Shown here piece by piece: positions 8,758-17,346 of a DNA stretch of 46,038 nucleotides; within the stretch, counting starts at the first letter, position 1; each line of letters opens with the position of its first letter. The stretch covers positions 1-46,038 of the forward strand of contig CBDUSI010000022.1 in NCBI GenBank assembly GCA_965370045.1. Direction: 5' to 3'. The DNA comes from CAZONU01 sp965370045 (GTDB lineage: Bacteria; Planctomycetota; SZUA-567; JAKLDR01). The position numbers and the translations under genes are program-made. The notes beneath the pieces are model-generated. The model did no database searches and was not told where the DNA came from. It worked only from the letters and a program-made list of their open reading frames with translations.

Positions 8758-10776
8758 ATGCCTGACGAAGAGAAGAAAGCGGAAGAGCCCCAGGACGCGC
8801 CGGAGGGCGAGAGCCCCGAGGAGCAGCCGGTCGTTGAAGGGGCCGCGGAGGCAGAAGTCAGCGAGGCCGCAGAGGCCCCTGCGGCGGCGGCGTCCTCCGA
8901 GGGAGTGCTGGTGGTCGACGACGACGCGGCCATTACCTCCATGATATGTGATTACTTCGAAGGCATCGGCATCCCCGCGGTGGCGGCGGCCAGTGCCGAG
9001 GAGGCGCTGGGCAAGATCACCGGCCGGACCAGGCTGGCGGTCGTCGACTTGGCCATGCCCGGGGTCGATGGCATCGCCCTGACCCGCGCGCTTCGCCGCA
9101 AGTTTCCCAAGGTGAAAGTGATCATTCTCACCGGCCATCCCAGCAAGGAGAGCATCCTCCAGGGCCGCGATTTGAAGGTCAGTGCTTACCTCACCAAGCC
9201 CGTGCCCCTGGGCCGGCTGCGCCGCCTGGCGGAGAGCGCCTTGAAGCGCGAGCGGCCTCTGAGCGAACTGGACGCCTCCGATGAGTACGCCGAGGCGCTG
9301 GCCGGCGAAGGAGTGATTCCCGCCTTCCTGGAGGGGGACGTTCCGGTGGCGCTGGAGGACATCTTCAAGCTGGCCGGCGCGGACCCCGCGCGGCTGGAGG
9401 GCGAGGGCTTCCTGGTCGCGGCCAGCTACCACGCGGTCAACGACCTGGGCAAGATCGGTAAGCTCGAGGGCCGCGAGCCGGCGGTGCGCGCGGGCGGGAA
9501 ACTGAGCTCCGGCCAGCTCAAGGTGCTCCAGCGCTTCTGCAAGGACCGCTACGGCGGGGTGGTGGACAAGACCGGCGAAGAGGTCAAGGTCCTGTTGATG
9601 AAGCGCACTCCCGAACTGGCCGGGTGCCTGGCTGAGTCGCTGCTGCCGGACGAGGAGGCGGTGACCAGCCTGCTGCGCCACAACAAGCTGTGCCGCATGC
9701 TGCTGGACGGGGAGCGCGGCGAGGGGATGACCGCGGCGCTGGAGACTTTGCAGCAACTCCTCCGCCACGCCGACGTGATTTTCGAGTTCTACCGGTCGCG
9801 GACCTCTGAGAACGGGTTGCCCGCGGAGCACGGCCTGGCTACCGCTCTGCTGGCCGCGCTGGTGGGCTGCGAACTGGCCGCGGCGGGGGGGAAGGGCGTC
9901 GGGGAACTGACCGCCATCACCCTGGCGCTGGCCGGTTTCTTTCACGACGTTGGCGCTTCGAGGGACGTGGAGTACGGAGCCAAGGAGTTCGCTCACAGCT
10001 ACGCGACCCACCCCGCGGACGGCTTCAAGGCGCTCAAGGGCAGCAAGCTCCCGGACGCGGTGCGCTACGCGGCCCGCGATCATCACAAGTCCGCCGCGCA
10101 GTGGCACTCGCCGTTCGACGCAGTGACTCGCGTCGTGCAGGCGGTCAACGACCTCGACAACATGACCCGCCGCAACGGGGTGCTGATCGCCGGGGACTCG
10201 CTGGAGCTCAGCGCCGGGGAAGTAGACCTTCGCGAGGCCTGCCGGGAGATGCTCTTCGCCGCGCGGCGGGGCGCCTACCGCGAGAACGCCATCCACACGT
10301 TGATGCGCCTCTGCGGACTAAGTTCGCTCTTCGAGTACTACCGGCAGGTGGAGGCCATCAGGAACAAGCCCTGCGCGGGGGTGGTGCTCAGCCCCGACGA
10401 CGTGCACCCGGCCACGGCGGTGTGCGGTATCGAGGGGGCCATCGCCCGGCACGAGGCGGCCGCCTACTGCTCGGGGCGCAGCGCCGCCAAGAGCCATTCG
10501 CACGAGGGGACCATGTACCATCGCTGCCTGGGCGGGCACGACGACGTCAGCCAGCTCAACGCCAACATCAAGCACCTGGACGCCAAGACCAAGGAGAAGC
10601 TGGGTCTGGTGGCCGAGCCCGACGCCGGTGAGCGGGCCGCGAAGAAAGAGGACGCGGCCCTCGACGCCGTGGAGGGGGCCTCCGCTGAGGGCGCCGCTCC
10701 CGAAGGAGCCGCCGAGGCCGGGAAGCCCGCCGAGGAAGAAGAGCTCTCCACCGAGTTCGAAGAAGAGGAAGAGTAG
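8758..10776 (+). CDS. response regulator with HD-type output domain and acidic flanks
   Basis: The 672-residue product starts with an acidic Glu/Pro/Ala-rich segment (about 45 residues). A receiver domain follows, with acidic pocket VVDDD, phospho-acceptor Asp97 in VVDLAMPG, Thr in ILTGHP and Lys in LTKPV. The C-terminal half holds an HD phosphohydrolase-like domain: EHGLA, His396-Asp397 in FFHDVG, HSYATHPADGF, DHHKS and a distal Asp in AVNDLDN. The order matches HD-GYP cyclic-di-GMP phosphodiesterases, but the HHE and GYP signatures are absent, so activity is uncertain. A HDOD-like signalling role is an alternative. The last 60 residues are again acidic. The start is set by the promoter at 8678-8706; only a weak GGCGG precedes it. 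Confidence 0.8.
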   Translation: MPDEEKKAEEPQDAPEGESPEEQPVVEGAAEAEVSEAAEAPAAAASSEGVLVVDDDAAITSMICDYFEGIGIPAVAAASAEEALGKITGRTRLAVVDLAMPGVDGIALTRALRRKFPKVKVIILTGHPSKESILQGRDLKVSAYLTKPVPLGRLRRLAESALKRERPLSELDASDEYAEALAGEGVIPAFLEGDVPVALEDIFKLAGADPARLEGEGFLVAASYHAVNDLGKIGKLEGREPAVRAGGKLSSGQLKVLQRFCKDRYGGVVDKTGEEVKVLLMKRTPELAGCLAESLLPDEEAVTSLLRHNKLCRMLLDGERGEGMTAALETLQQLLRHADVIFEFYRSRTSENGLPAEHGLATALLAALVGCELAAAGGKGVGELTAITLALAGFFHDVGASRDVEYGAKEFAHSYATHPADGFKALKGSKLPDAVRYAARDHHKSAAQWHSPFDAVTRVVQAVNDLDNMTRRNGVLIAGDSLELSAGEVDLREACREMLFAARRGAYRENAIHTLMRLCGLSSLFEYYRQVEAIRNKPCAGVVLSPDDVHPATAVCGIEGAIARHEAAAYCSGRSAAKSHSHEGTMYHRCLGGHDDVSQLNANIKHLDAKTKEKLGLVAEPDAGERAAKKEDAALDAVEGASAEGAAPEGAAEAGKPAEEEELSTEFEEEEE

Positions 10777-10804
10777 CAAAGAGGCACCCGCTCCTGGCGG
10801 CCCT

Positions 10805-10831
10805 GTAGCGTACCGTCACAGTCAGGGTTGC
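10805..10831 (+). repeat. imperfect direct repeat, copy A
   Basis: This 27-base stretch matches 11965-11991 at about 22 positions in the same orientation (shared core GTACCG, CAC, GTCA, GTTGC). The two copies bracket the small gene plus receiver module on the minus strand. They could be remnants of mobile-element ends. Confidence 0.4.
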
Positions 10832-10898
10832 AGGGCGCAAAACTGCGGTAAGATGGCGAAACTCTAGACTAGGGGGTGTCCTTAGATGGCTTGCGCGC

Positions 10899-11366
10899 TT
10901 AAGGAAGCGCCACTCGCGACTGTCCCCGGAATGGTCTCGGATTACCCACGTTCGGCCGCGACGCGGCGTTTTCGCTGCTGGCCATGGTCCATACGGCCTC
11001 GGCCAGCAACTTCAGGCCGAAGGGCTTTCCGAAAACCCGGCTGACGCCGAGGTCGCGAAACCTGTTCTCGTCCAGCAGACCGACGTAACCCGAGATCAGC
11101 ACTGCGGGTGTCGTCAGCCCCCGGCGGCGCATCTCTTGGATCACGCTCAGGCCAGCCATCCCGGGCAGGACCAGATCAAGGACCACGGCGTCAAATCGGC
11201 GGTCACATATCGTGGCCATTGCCTGTGCGCCATGACGGACGGTGGTGACCTCCATGCCCTTCTTCGCCAAGGCCCAGGCTATGCACTTGCAGAGCGCTTC
11301 GGCATCCTCTGCTACAAGAACCTTCCTGGGAGGAACCCCACCAGGATCCGCCTCCGGATCTGCCAT
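10899..11366 (-). CDS. stand-alone response regulator receiver protein
   Basis: A single receiver domain (155 residues) with acidic pair EDAE near residue 20, phospho-acceptor Asp in VVLDLVLPGM (about residue 61), Ser in VLISGY and Lys in FGKPFG. The first 13 residues and the last 25 are low-complexity extensions, and no output domain is present, so it probably acts through protein contacts. It lies 30 bases downstream of a small helical protein on the same strand and shares its promoter (11698-11726). A GGGG-rich stretch precedes the ATG. No histidine kinase is encoded in the window. Confidence 0.85.
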   Translation of the reverse strand: MADPEADPGGVPPRKVLVAEDAEALCKCIAWALAKKGMEVTTVRHGAQAMATICDRRFDAVVLDLVLPGMAGLSVIQEMRRRGLTTPAVLISGYVGLLDENRFRDLGVSRVFGKPFGLKLLAEAVWTMASSENAASRPNVGNPRPFRGQSRVALP

Positions 11367-11396
11367 GCTGCCCCCCCCGCGGAGACCTTGCTCGGG

Positions 11397-11651
11397 CTAT
11401 CTATTCACCTCATCATCCGCCGCCGCAGCTCTCAGGTCTTGGCGCATGCTGGCCACCTTGGCCTCGGCGGCGGCGCGCTGCGACTCACCGACAGCAGCGT
11501 AGAGTTCGGAAACGCCCTCCAGCAACAGCTCGACTTGCTCCATGCGCCGGGCGGCCAGCTCAAGGTCCGGGTTGCCTTGGAGCTTCTCCTTGAGGGCGTT
11601 GAGAGCAACTCTGTCCACTCGAACCTGAGACGGAGATCGTTCCATAGCCAT
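11397..11651 (-). CDS. small helical protein upstream of the receiver gene (weakly FlgM-like)
   Basis: An 84-residue protein starting at ATG 11651, chosen because AAGGAGAGAAGGG lies directly upstream; the ATG at 11678 lacks such a site. It is predicted to be almost entirely helical and charged. The segment VRVDRVALNALKEKL followed by LAARRMEQVELLLEGV faintly recalls the FlgM anti-sigma pattern (a Val-Asp-Lys-Val helix, then a hydrophobic second helix), but the match is too weak for a function call and no flagellar genes are nearby. It is the first gene of a two-gene unit with the receiver protein and has one of the best promoters in the window. Confidence 0.6.
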   Translation of the reverse strand: MAMERSPSQVRVDRVALNALKEKLQGNPDLELAARRMEQVELLLEGVSELYAAVGESQRAAAEAKVASMRQDLRAAAADDEVNR

Positions 11652-11697
11652 CGTCCCTTCTCTCCTTGCAGGTGCCAAACTCTATGCCATTGTTAAC

Positions 11698-11726
11698 AGT
11701 ATAGCCTACAACACGCTCGGAGTCAA
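11698..11726 (-). promoter_or_regulatory. sigma-70-like promoter of the small gene/receiver operon
   Basis: On the minus strand, TTGACT (11726-11721), a 17-base spacer and TATACT (11703-11698). Predicted transcription start near 11691 gives a leader of about 40 bases. Confidence 0.7.
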
Positions 11727-11734
11727 GCAAGTTG

Positions 11735-11743
11735 TGTGGATAA
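11735..11743 (-). promoter_or_regulatory. single DnaA-box-like 9-mer
   Basis: The minus strand reads TTATCCACA, identical to the strongest E. coli DnaA box, 8 bases upstream of the -35 element. It is alone; no cluster, dnaA or dnaN gene is present, so it is not an origin. One perfect 9-mer could also be chance. Confidence 0.25.
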
Positions 11744-11964
11744 AGAGCTCTTTTCTCTGTTCTTGCCCTGCGGCGAGAGCGTTGCGGCTTGGCGGGTCAC
11801 GCCAAGAGGCACCATCGCGCGGCATCAGACGGTGCACGTGTGCATGATATTCATACAGCTGGGTGCGGGATGATGTGGAAAGTGAACAACTTTGAACCAA
11901 GCCAGAGGAAACTCTTGGAGGCATCGCGAGGCGTTGGCGTCGGAAGACGGAGCCGCGAGTGAGG

Positions 11965-11991
11965 GTAGTGTACCGCCACGGTCACAGTTGC
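11965..11991 (+). repeat. imperfect direct repeat, copy B
   Basis: Second copy of the 27-base sequence at 10805-10831 (about 22 matches, same orientation). Downstream sequences differ between the copies, so only the first 27 or so bases are shared. Confidence 0.4.
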
Positions 11992-12068
11992 GAGTTCGGG
12001 CCAACTATCTGTCTGTGATTCAATTGGAGTTAGCGGCCATGTTCCACCCACCAGAATAAGAGTAAATT

Positions 12069-12812
12069 CTAGTCCAGATACGACAGGTCTACGTTCCCTC
12101 CGGCGCCCTGGGTGGGGTTTTCGATGAGCTCTTCGCCGTCGAGCAGGCCGTCCTTGATATGCAGAATCCGGTCGGCGTAGACCGCCTTCTCGCGGTCGTG
12201 GGTCACCTGGATCACCGTGCGGCCCTTGCGATGCAGCGCCCGGAAGATGTCCATCACCGCCAGGCCGGAATCGCTGTCGAGATTCCCGGTGGGCTCGTCG
12301 GCCAGGATGATGGCCGGGTCGGTGACCAGCGCGCGGGCGATGGCCGCCCGCTGAAGCTGGCCGCCGGAGAGTTGGGTGGGCAGGTGGGCCATGCGGTCGC
12401 CCAGGCCCAGGGCGCACAGCGCCGCCTCGGCGCGCCGCCGGCGTTCGGCCGCCGGCAGGCGCATGTAGACCAGGGGCATCTGCACGTTGGCCAGGATGTC
12501 GTCGGCGGAGAGCAGGTTGAAGCGCTGGAAGACCATCCCGATCCTGCGGCCGCGCAGCCGGGAGAGCTCCCGGTCGCTGAGCTCCTCGATGGCGCGGCCC
12601 TCCAGCAGGTAGCGGCCGGAGGTCGGGCGGTGCAGGCAGGCCAGGACGTGCAGCAGGGTGCTCTTGCCCGAGCCGGACTGGCCCATTATCGAGACGAACT
12701 CCCCGCTACGCACGGTGAAGCTCACCCCGGCCAGGGCCAGCACCTCGCCGCTGCCCGAGCCGTAGCTCTTGGCGGCGTCGATCACCTCGACCAGGGCGGT
12801 GTCTTCGGTCAC
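12069..12812 (-). CDS. ABC transporter ATPase, MacB/LolD type
   Basis: A 247-residue nucleotide-binding subunit with all motifs in order: Walker A GQSGSGKST, Q-loop VFQRFNLL, signature LSGGQLQRAAIARAL, Walker B IILADEPTGNLD and the H-loop THD. The DEPTGNLDS block is typical of the MacB/LolD/FtsE group, which powers mechanotransmission or lipoprotein release together with an FtsX-like permease. It starts at GTG 12812, overlapping the stop of the adaptor gene as GTGA. Three HlyD-like lipoproteins lie directly upstream in the same operon. No permease is present within the window, so the complex is incomplete here or recruits one encoded elsewhere. Confidence 0.9.
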   Translation of the reverse strand: MTEDTALVEVIDAAKSYGSGSGEVLALAGVSFTVRSGEFVSIMGQSGSGKSTLLHVLACLHRPTSGRYLLEGRAIEELSDRELSRLRGRRIGMVFQRFNLLSADDILANVQMPLVYMRLPAAERRRRAEAALCALGLGDRMAHLPTQLSGGQLQRAAIARALVTDPAIILADEPTGNLDSDSGLAVMDIFRALHRKGRTVIQVTHDREKAVYADRILHIKDGLLDGEELIENPTQGAGGNVDLSYLD

Positions 12813-14272
12813 TCAGAGCTCCCGTTCGCGGGTTCGGGCAGCAGCACCTTGTCGCCCTCGGCCAGTCCCGAGCTGATCACCGCCTCGTCCTCGGTGCTGG
12901 CGGTGATGGTCACGGAGACCTCGCGGGCGTCGCCGTCCTTCAACACGCGGGCGAAGGGCTTGCCGTCTTTCCACGTGAGCGCGGCCAGGGGCACGGTCAG
13001 GGCCCGGTCGAAGTGCTCGACGACCAGCTCCACCTCGGCGCTGGAGCCCAGCCGGGGCTGCTCGGCGCCGGCGGGTACCTCCAGGTCCAGCAGCACCTTG
13101 ACCACGTTGACGCCGGCGCTGCCGCTCTTCTCCATGGCCAGCGAGCCCAGCAGGCGGTTCTTATCGTCGGCGAAGATGGCGATCTCGGCGACCTTGGCGC
13201 GATAGATCTGCCCGGGGCGCGACCTCAGCCGCACGGCGGCCTCCTGTCCCGACCTGATGCGCACGATGTCCCGCTCGTTGATATGCACCCGCAGGCGCAG
13301 CGCGGAGACGTCCGCCATCTTCATCAGCTCGCGGCCCCGGCGGTGGATCTCGCCGACCTGCACGGGGCTGAGGTCGCCGCCGCCCTTCCAGACGTCGACC
13401 AGGGCGACCACCCCGTCGATGGGGCTGAGCGCGGCGGCGCTCTTGATGTCCCTCTCGGTGTGCGCCAGGTGCTGGCGGTAGACCTCGTAGCGGACCTTGG
13501 CCACCGAGACCTGCTCGGCGGCGCTGGCGGCGTCGGCGGCGGCGTCGAACTTGGCCTGGGCCAGGGTCATCAAAGCCCTCTCGACGGCCACCTCCCGGGC
13601 GCGGACCGTCTCCGGGGCAGTGCCGGCGGTCACCTCGCGGTGCGCGGCGCTCGCGCGGGCCAACTCGGCCTGGGTCCGGACCAGGGTCAGCTGCGCGGCC
13701 TTGGCCTTGGCCGGAGAGACGAAACCCTTGGCGGCCAGATCCCGGAGGGACTTCTCGTCGGCGGCGGCGCCTTCGGCGCGCAGCTTGGCGGCGCGCAGGT
13801 TGAGGTCGGCCAGCTTCTTCTCGTCGGCGGTGGGGCGGGCCTTGGCCTCGGCCAGGCGCTGGCGGGCGATGGCCAGGTCTATCCCGGCGACGCGCGCGGC
13901 GGCCTCGCCCTTCTTCTTCACGGCGATGGCCACCGCCTTCTTGGTGGTCAGCTGTCCCTCTTTCCCCCGGCCGGCGCGTCGGTCCTCCTCCAGGTGGGAC
14001 TCCAGGTCCTCGGTGCTCATCTTCAGCACTGTCGCACCGCGCTTGGCGGGAGTGCCCTCGTCCGCCACCCAGATGACCTCGCCGGTGAGGGGCGCCAGCA
14101 GCGAGCGCACCGAGCGGGCCTCGACCTCGCCGAACTCGACCAGGCGGATGGTGACCGGGTGGGCTCGAACGGTGATGAAGCGGCTGGGGGCGTCGTCCCC
14201 GCCCAGGCCGCAGGCGGCGACGATCCCGGCGACGGCGACCAGCGCGGCCGCAGCGATCAGCGCGCGCTTCAC
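12809..14272 (-). CDS. HlyD/MacA-like periplasmic adaptor lipoprotein (third of three)
   Basis: This 487-residue protein starts at GTG 14272, overlapping the stop of the previous adaptor by four bases (GTGA). A much longer open frame upstream is antisense-free read-through of the neighbour's DNA and is not used. The signal peptide ends in lipobox VAAC (Cys near residue 21). A first half-barrel and lipoyl-like segment (LAPLTGEVIWVADEGTPAKRG) is followed by a long alpha-hairpin rich in Ala, Lys and Glu, the second lipoyl half (LSPIDGVVALVDVWKGG) and C-terminal beta domains. This is the standard layout of membrane-fusion proteins that bridge an inner-membrane transporter to the periplasm or outer membrane. 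The role of having three is unknown. Confidence 0.82.
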   Translation of the reverse strand: MKRALIAAAALVAVAGIVAACGLGGDDAPSRFITVRAHPVTIRLVEFGEVEARSVRSLLAPLTGEVIWVADEGTPAKRGATVLKMSTEDLESHLEEDRRAGRGKEGQLTTKKAVAIAVKKKGEAAARVAGIDLAIARQRLAEAKARPTADEKKLADLNLRAAKLRAEGAAADEKSLRDLAAKGFVSPAKAKAAQLTLVRTQAELARASAAHREVTAGTAPETVRAREVAVERALMTLAQAKFDAAADAASAAEQVSVAKVRYEVYRQHLAHTERDIKSAAALSPIDGVVALVDVWKGGGDLSPVQVGEIHRRGRELMKMADVSALRLRVHINERDIVRIRSGQEAAVRLRSRPGQIYRAKVAEIAIFADDKNRLLGSLAMEKSGSAGVNVVKVLLDLEVPAGAEQPRLGSSAEVELVVEHFDRALTVPLAALTWKDGKPFARVLKDGDAREVSVTITASTEDEAVISSGLAEGDKVLLPEPANGSSE

Positions 14273-15849
14273 TTCGGCTTCCTCACGGGGGCCGCCGGGG
14301 GCTTGCCTGACTTCTTCGGGGCGGGGGAGGGCGAGGCGAACCCCGGCGGCAGGCCGGGGTAGAGCATGTCGCCCTCGCGGACCGAGCCCTCGACGGCCGC
14401 CTCGAACTTGTTGACGGCCAGGATCTTGACTACGCACTCCTGAAAGCCGTCGCCGGTCTTGACGTAGACCCGCGCGGTGGGCGCCGGACGGGGGGCGGAG
14501 GGCTTGCCGCCGCGGCCCCCACGGCCCCGGCGGCGGGCGGGGCCTCCCCCGGACGCGGTCACCCGGCCGACCAGCGCGACGCGCGGCACGATGACGGCGT
14601 TCTTCACCCGTCGGAGGATCAGCTCGGCTTCGGCGCCGAAGCCCGGCTTGAGCCGGGGATCGGGATTCTCCAGCTCGACCTCGGCCTCGAAGACCTGGCG
14701 CTCGGCCCGGCCCAGCTTGCCGGAAGTGGATGGGTCCAGGCCCTCGAACTCGTCGCGGCCGATGGCGCTGATCTTGGCGAGCCGCGCCTTGAAGACCACC
14801 CCCGGAAGGGCCTTCACGCGCACCCGGGCCCGCGCCTTGCCGAGGGCCTCCAACTGGCGGACCGAGCTGGCCGGCACCTGGATGGTGAGCTTCATCTTGG
14901 AAAGGTCGGGGATGCTCATTATCGTGGCGCCCTGCCAGGCGCTGCGCCCCGGCTGCCATGTGCCCCCATGGCGCCGCTTGGCGTAGAGCACCACCCCGTC
15001 GTTGGGGGCACGCGCCTGGTAGTCCATGAGCTGGCGCCTGGCCTCGCCGAGCTTCTCTTTCTGGCGCTCCAGCTTGCGGGTGAAGCGGGCCAGCTTGGCG
15101 CCGGTCCACTCCTTGGTTATCTCAATGCTCTTGCCGGCGGAGAGCTCGGCGAGCCGGGCGTCGCCGAGCCGGATAGTGGCTTCCGCCTTCTCCGAGACAG
15201 TGGGGCCGGCCTTGACGCGCTTGAGCCCGGCCCGGGCGGCGGCCAGGTCGGCGCGGGCGCGGGCCAGCTGCAGCTCGGCGGCGCGCAGGTCGTCGCGGGG
15301 AGCGTAGCCGGCGTCGACCAGTTCCTTGATCAGCACCACTGACTCGCCGCCGGCGGTGACCAGGGCCTCCGCGAGGTTCAGCCGGCTCCCGGCGTCAGCC
15401 AGCTCGCGCGGGGTGGGGCGGGCCAGGAGTTCCTTGAGGCGCGACTCCTCCAGCTCGCGGTTGAGCCTGGCCGTGGCGTGCGACAGCTTGGAGCGGCGGC
15501 GGTACTTCCCTACCTCCTGCCGCACCTGGCGGAGCTCGGCCGCGCTGACCTCCACGTCGGCCTGGTGCTTGCGGATGGAGTTCTCCACGCGCTCCGAGTC
15601 CATCTCCAGGACGATCTCCCCGGCCTTCACGCGGCTGCCGTTGGCCGCCAGGCGCCGGATCTCGCCCCAGCGGGGGCTCTTGATGTTACGCTCGCTGCCC
15701 GGGCGCAGGGAGCCCTTGAGGCGCAGGAGCACCTCGATGTCGCCGCGTCGGGCGGGGAGCAGCACGACATCGTCGTCGCCCCCGCCGCAGCCGAAGAGCA
15801 GCAGCGCGGCGGACAGCGCCGCGGCCAGGCGTGAGCGTGCCCGACTCAC
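14269..15849 (-). CDS. HlyD-like periplasmic adaptor lipoprotein (second of three)
   Basis: A 526-residue lipoprotein (lipobox LFGC, Cys at about residue 21) with the membrane-fusion layout: SPRWGEIRRLAANGSRVKAGE as first lipoyl half, an extended coiled hairpin of about 180 residues, the second half near NDGVVLYAKRRHGG, then beta-barrel domains. An Arg/Gly-rich insertion (GGGPARRRGRGGRGG) near residue 430 and a Pro/Lys-rich C-terminus set it apart from the other two copies. The start is GTG 15849, overlapping the preceding stop as GTGA, with GGAGGGG immediately upstream. It is a diverged paralogue of its two neighbours, so the cluster probably arose by tandem duplication. Confidence 0.82.
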   Translation of the reverse strand: MSRARSRLAAALSAALLLFGCGGGDDDVVLLPARRGDIEVLLRLKGSLRPGSERNIKSPRWGEIRRLAANGSRVKAGEIVLEMDSERVENSIRKHQADVEVSAAELRQVRQEVGKYRRRSKLSHATARLNRELEESRLKELLARPTPRELADAGSRLNLAEALVTAGGESVVLIKELVDAGYAPRDDLRAAELQLARARADLAAARAGLKRVKAGPTVSEKAEATIRLGDARLAELSAGKSIEITKEWTGAKLARFTRKLERQKEKLGEARRQLMDYQARAPNDGVVLYAKRRHGGTWQPGRSAWQGATIMSIPDLSKMKLTIQVPASSVRQLEALGKARARVRVKALPGVVFKARLAKISAIGRDEFEGLDPSTSGKLGRAERQVFEAEVELENPDPRLKPGFGAEAELILRRVKNAVIVPRVALVGRVTASGGGPARRRGRGGRGGKPSAPRPAPTARVYVKTGDGFQECVVKILAVNKFEAAVEGSVREGDMLYPGLPPGFASPSPAPKKSGKPPAAPVRKPK

Positions 15850-17294
15850 AGCCCCTCCCTGGTAAGGATTTCCTGCCCGGCGGAAAGCTCTCCGCGCACT
15901 GCGGCCTTGAGCCCGTCGTCGGCGATGATCTCGACGGCTACCCGCTGGACCTCCTTGCCCGCGGAGCGCATGACGAAGCGTCCGCGGGGCCCGCCGAAGA
16001 CCGCGGCGGTGGGCACGATCAGCGCGTCGGGGATGTCCACCAGGGGGAACTCGGCCTGGCCCTTGAAGCCCGGCTTGATGCGCGGGTCGGCCCGGGTCAG
16101 GGCTGCCTCCAGGGCGAAGACCTTGACGCCGCTCATGCCCTGCTTGGCGCGGTCGGCCTTGGCCAGGTCCGCGCTGCGGTCCCGGCTCCAGCGGTCGATC
16201 CAGGTGACCTTGGCCCGTAGCGCGACCCCCGCCAGCGGGGTGGGCTTCACGGTGATGATCGAGCCGACCCGCAGGTGGCGGATGTAGCGCTCGGCCATCT
16301 GGGTGCGGATTTTCATGCGCGACAGGTTGGCGATGTCCACCACCCCGGCGCCACGCCAGATGCGCGAGCCCACCTCGGGCTTGCTCGCGCGGCGGTGGTG
16401 CATGTTGCGGTAGATGACCACCCCGGAACCCTTGGCCCGGACTTGGCGGGCGGCGATCTGCCGCTTGGCGCGGGCCACGTTGCGTTCCAGGGAGGCCACC
16501 GAGCCCTGGGCGTCGGTGATGCGGCCGGCCAGCTCGGCCTCGCGGCGGTCGGCGTCGGCGCGGGCGCGCTCCTTCTCGGCGCGGGCGCGCTCCAGCTGCA
16601 GGCGGGCGATTTCGCGGGCCTCTGGGCCGGCGCCGGCCTTCAGGCGGGCGAGGTCCAGCTCGGCCCTCCCGTGATCGATTTCCGCGATGTCGGCGTTGAG
16701 CTTCTCGCGGGCGGCGTCGGCCTTGCTGAGAAAGCCTTTCTCGACGAGCTTCCGGGTCGCGGCCGCGGCGCCGCGCTTGTCCTGGGCGGCGAGCAGGGCG
16801 GCCTGGAGGGCCGCGCGCCCCTCGGCGCGCTCGTCCTCGGTGGGGCCGGCGCGGACCTCGTCGAGGCGGGTCTGGGCGAGCTTGACCGCCGAGGTCTTGC
16901 GCTCGAGGTCCAGGTTGATCTGGTCGCGTTCCATCTGCACCTGGCGGCGGACCTCCTTGAGGGTGCGCCTGACGGCCTCCAGTTCGTTGCTGTCGCGGGT
17001 CAGCCAGTCCTCGTGGCGGGCGCGGTCCTGGCTGAAGACCAGGTCGCCGCGCTTGACGATGCTGCCCTCGGGGAGGATCCAGTCGATCTTGTCACCGGCG
17101 CGGGAGAGCAGCACCCAGGAGTTGAGCGGCTTGAACTCGCAGGTCTCCGACACGCGCACTTCGAAGCGCCCGCGGAGCACCTTCACGGTGCGTGCGGCGG
17201 GCGTCCCGCCGTTCCCGCAGCCCCACAGCGCGGCGGCCGTCCCCAGGAGGGCGGTGGCGATGAGGATGACGGCGGTCGAACGAGTTCGGTTCAT
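15846..17294 (-). CDS. HlyD-like periplasmic adaptor lipoprotein (first of three)
   Basis: A 482-residue lipoprotein with lipobox LWGC (Cys at about residue 26 of the chosen start). The N-terminal lipoyl half contains DWILPEGSIVKRGDLV. A long alpha-hairpin follows, with heptad-like Ala/Glu/Arg repeats, then GSGVVIYRNMHHRRAS and C-terminal beta domains with IIVPTAAVFGG-like segments. The start at ATG 17294 places a good signal peptide at the N-terminus; the longer in-frame ATG at 17357 would bury it. No clear Shine-Dalgarno site precedes it. It lies 52 bases after the kinase-like gene, so it may be in the same transcript. Confidence 0.8.
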   Translation of the reverse strand: MNRTRSTAVILIATALLGTAAALWGCGNGGTPAARTVKVLRGRFEVRVSETCEFKPLNSWVLLSRAGDKIDWILPEGSIVKRGDLVFSQDRARHEDWLTRDSNELEAVRRTLKEVRRQVQMERDQINLDLERKTSAVKLAQTRLDEVRAGPTEDERAEGRAALQAALLAAQDKRGAAAATRKLVEKGFLSKADAAREKLNADIAEIDHGRAELDLARLKAGAGPEAREIARLQLERARAEKERARADADRREAELAGRITDAQGSVASLERNVARAKRQIAARQVRAKGSGVVIYRNMHHRRASKPEVGSRIWRGAGVVDIANLSRMKIRTQMAERYIRHLRVGSIITVKPTPLAGVALRAKVTWIDRWSRDRSADLAKADRAKQGMSGVKVFALEAALTRADPRIKPGFKGQAEFPLVDIPDALIVPTAAVFGGPRGRFVMRSAGKEVQRVAVEIIADDGLKAAVRGELSAGQEILTREGL

Positions 17295-17346
17295 GCGGTG
17301 AGTATCCGCGCGCGGGTCCGTGCCGACGGACCGCTCGATGTGGCTA

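Larger units (their letters stand above)
11652..12068. other. 417-base intergenic region without a supported gene
   Basis: It contains the promoter of the 84-residue gene, a DnaA-box-like 9-mer and repeat copy B (11965-11991). After copy B, GGAGTTAGC leads into an ATG at 12039 that opens only six codons before a stop. That looks like the truncated start of a lost gene. The region is richer in A and T than its neighbours. A 72-codon frame on the minus strand has no coding character. Confidence 0.55.

Noticed and set aside
11735..11743. Replication origin
   Set aside because: Only one DnaA-like 9-mer, no cluster, no AT-rich unwinding region and no dnaA, dnaN or gyrB nearby.
11706..11924. 72-codon minus-strand frame in the intergenic region
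   Set aside because: It overlaps the promoter and DnaA-like box, has no ribosome-binding site and atypical composition.
12809..15109. 766-codon version of the third adaptor
   Set aside because: The extra N-terminal part overlaps the second adaptor out of frame and hides the lipoprotein signal peptide that begins at GTG 14272.
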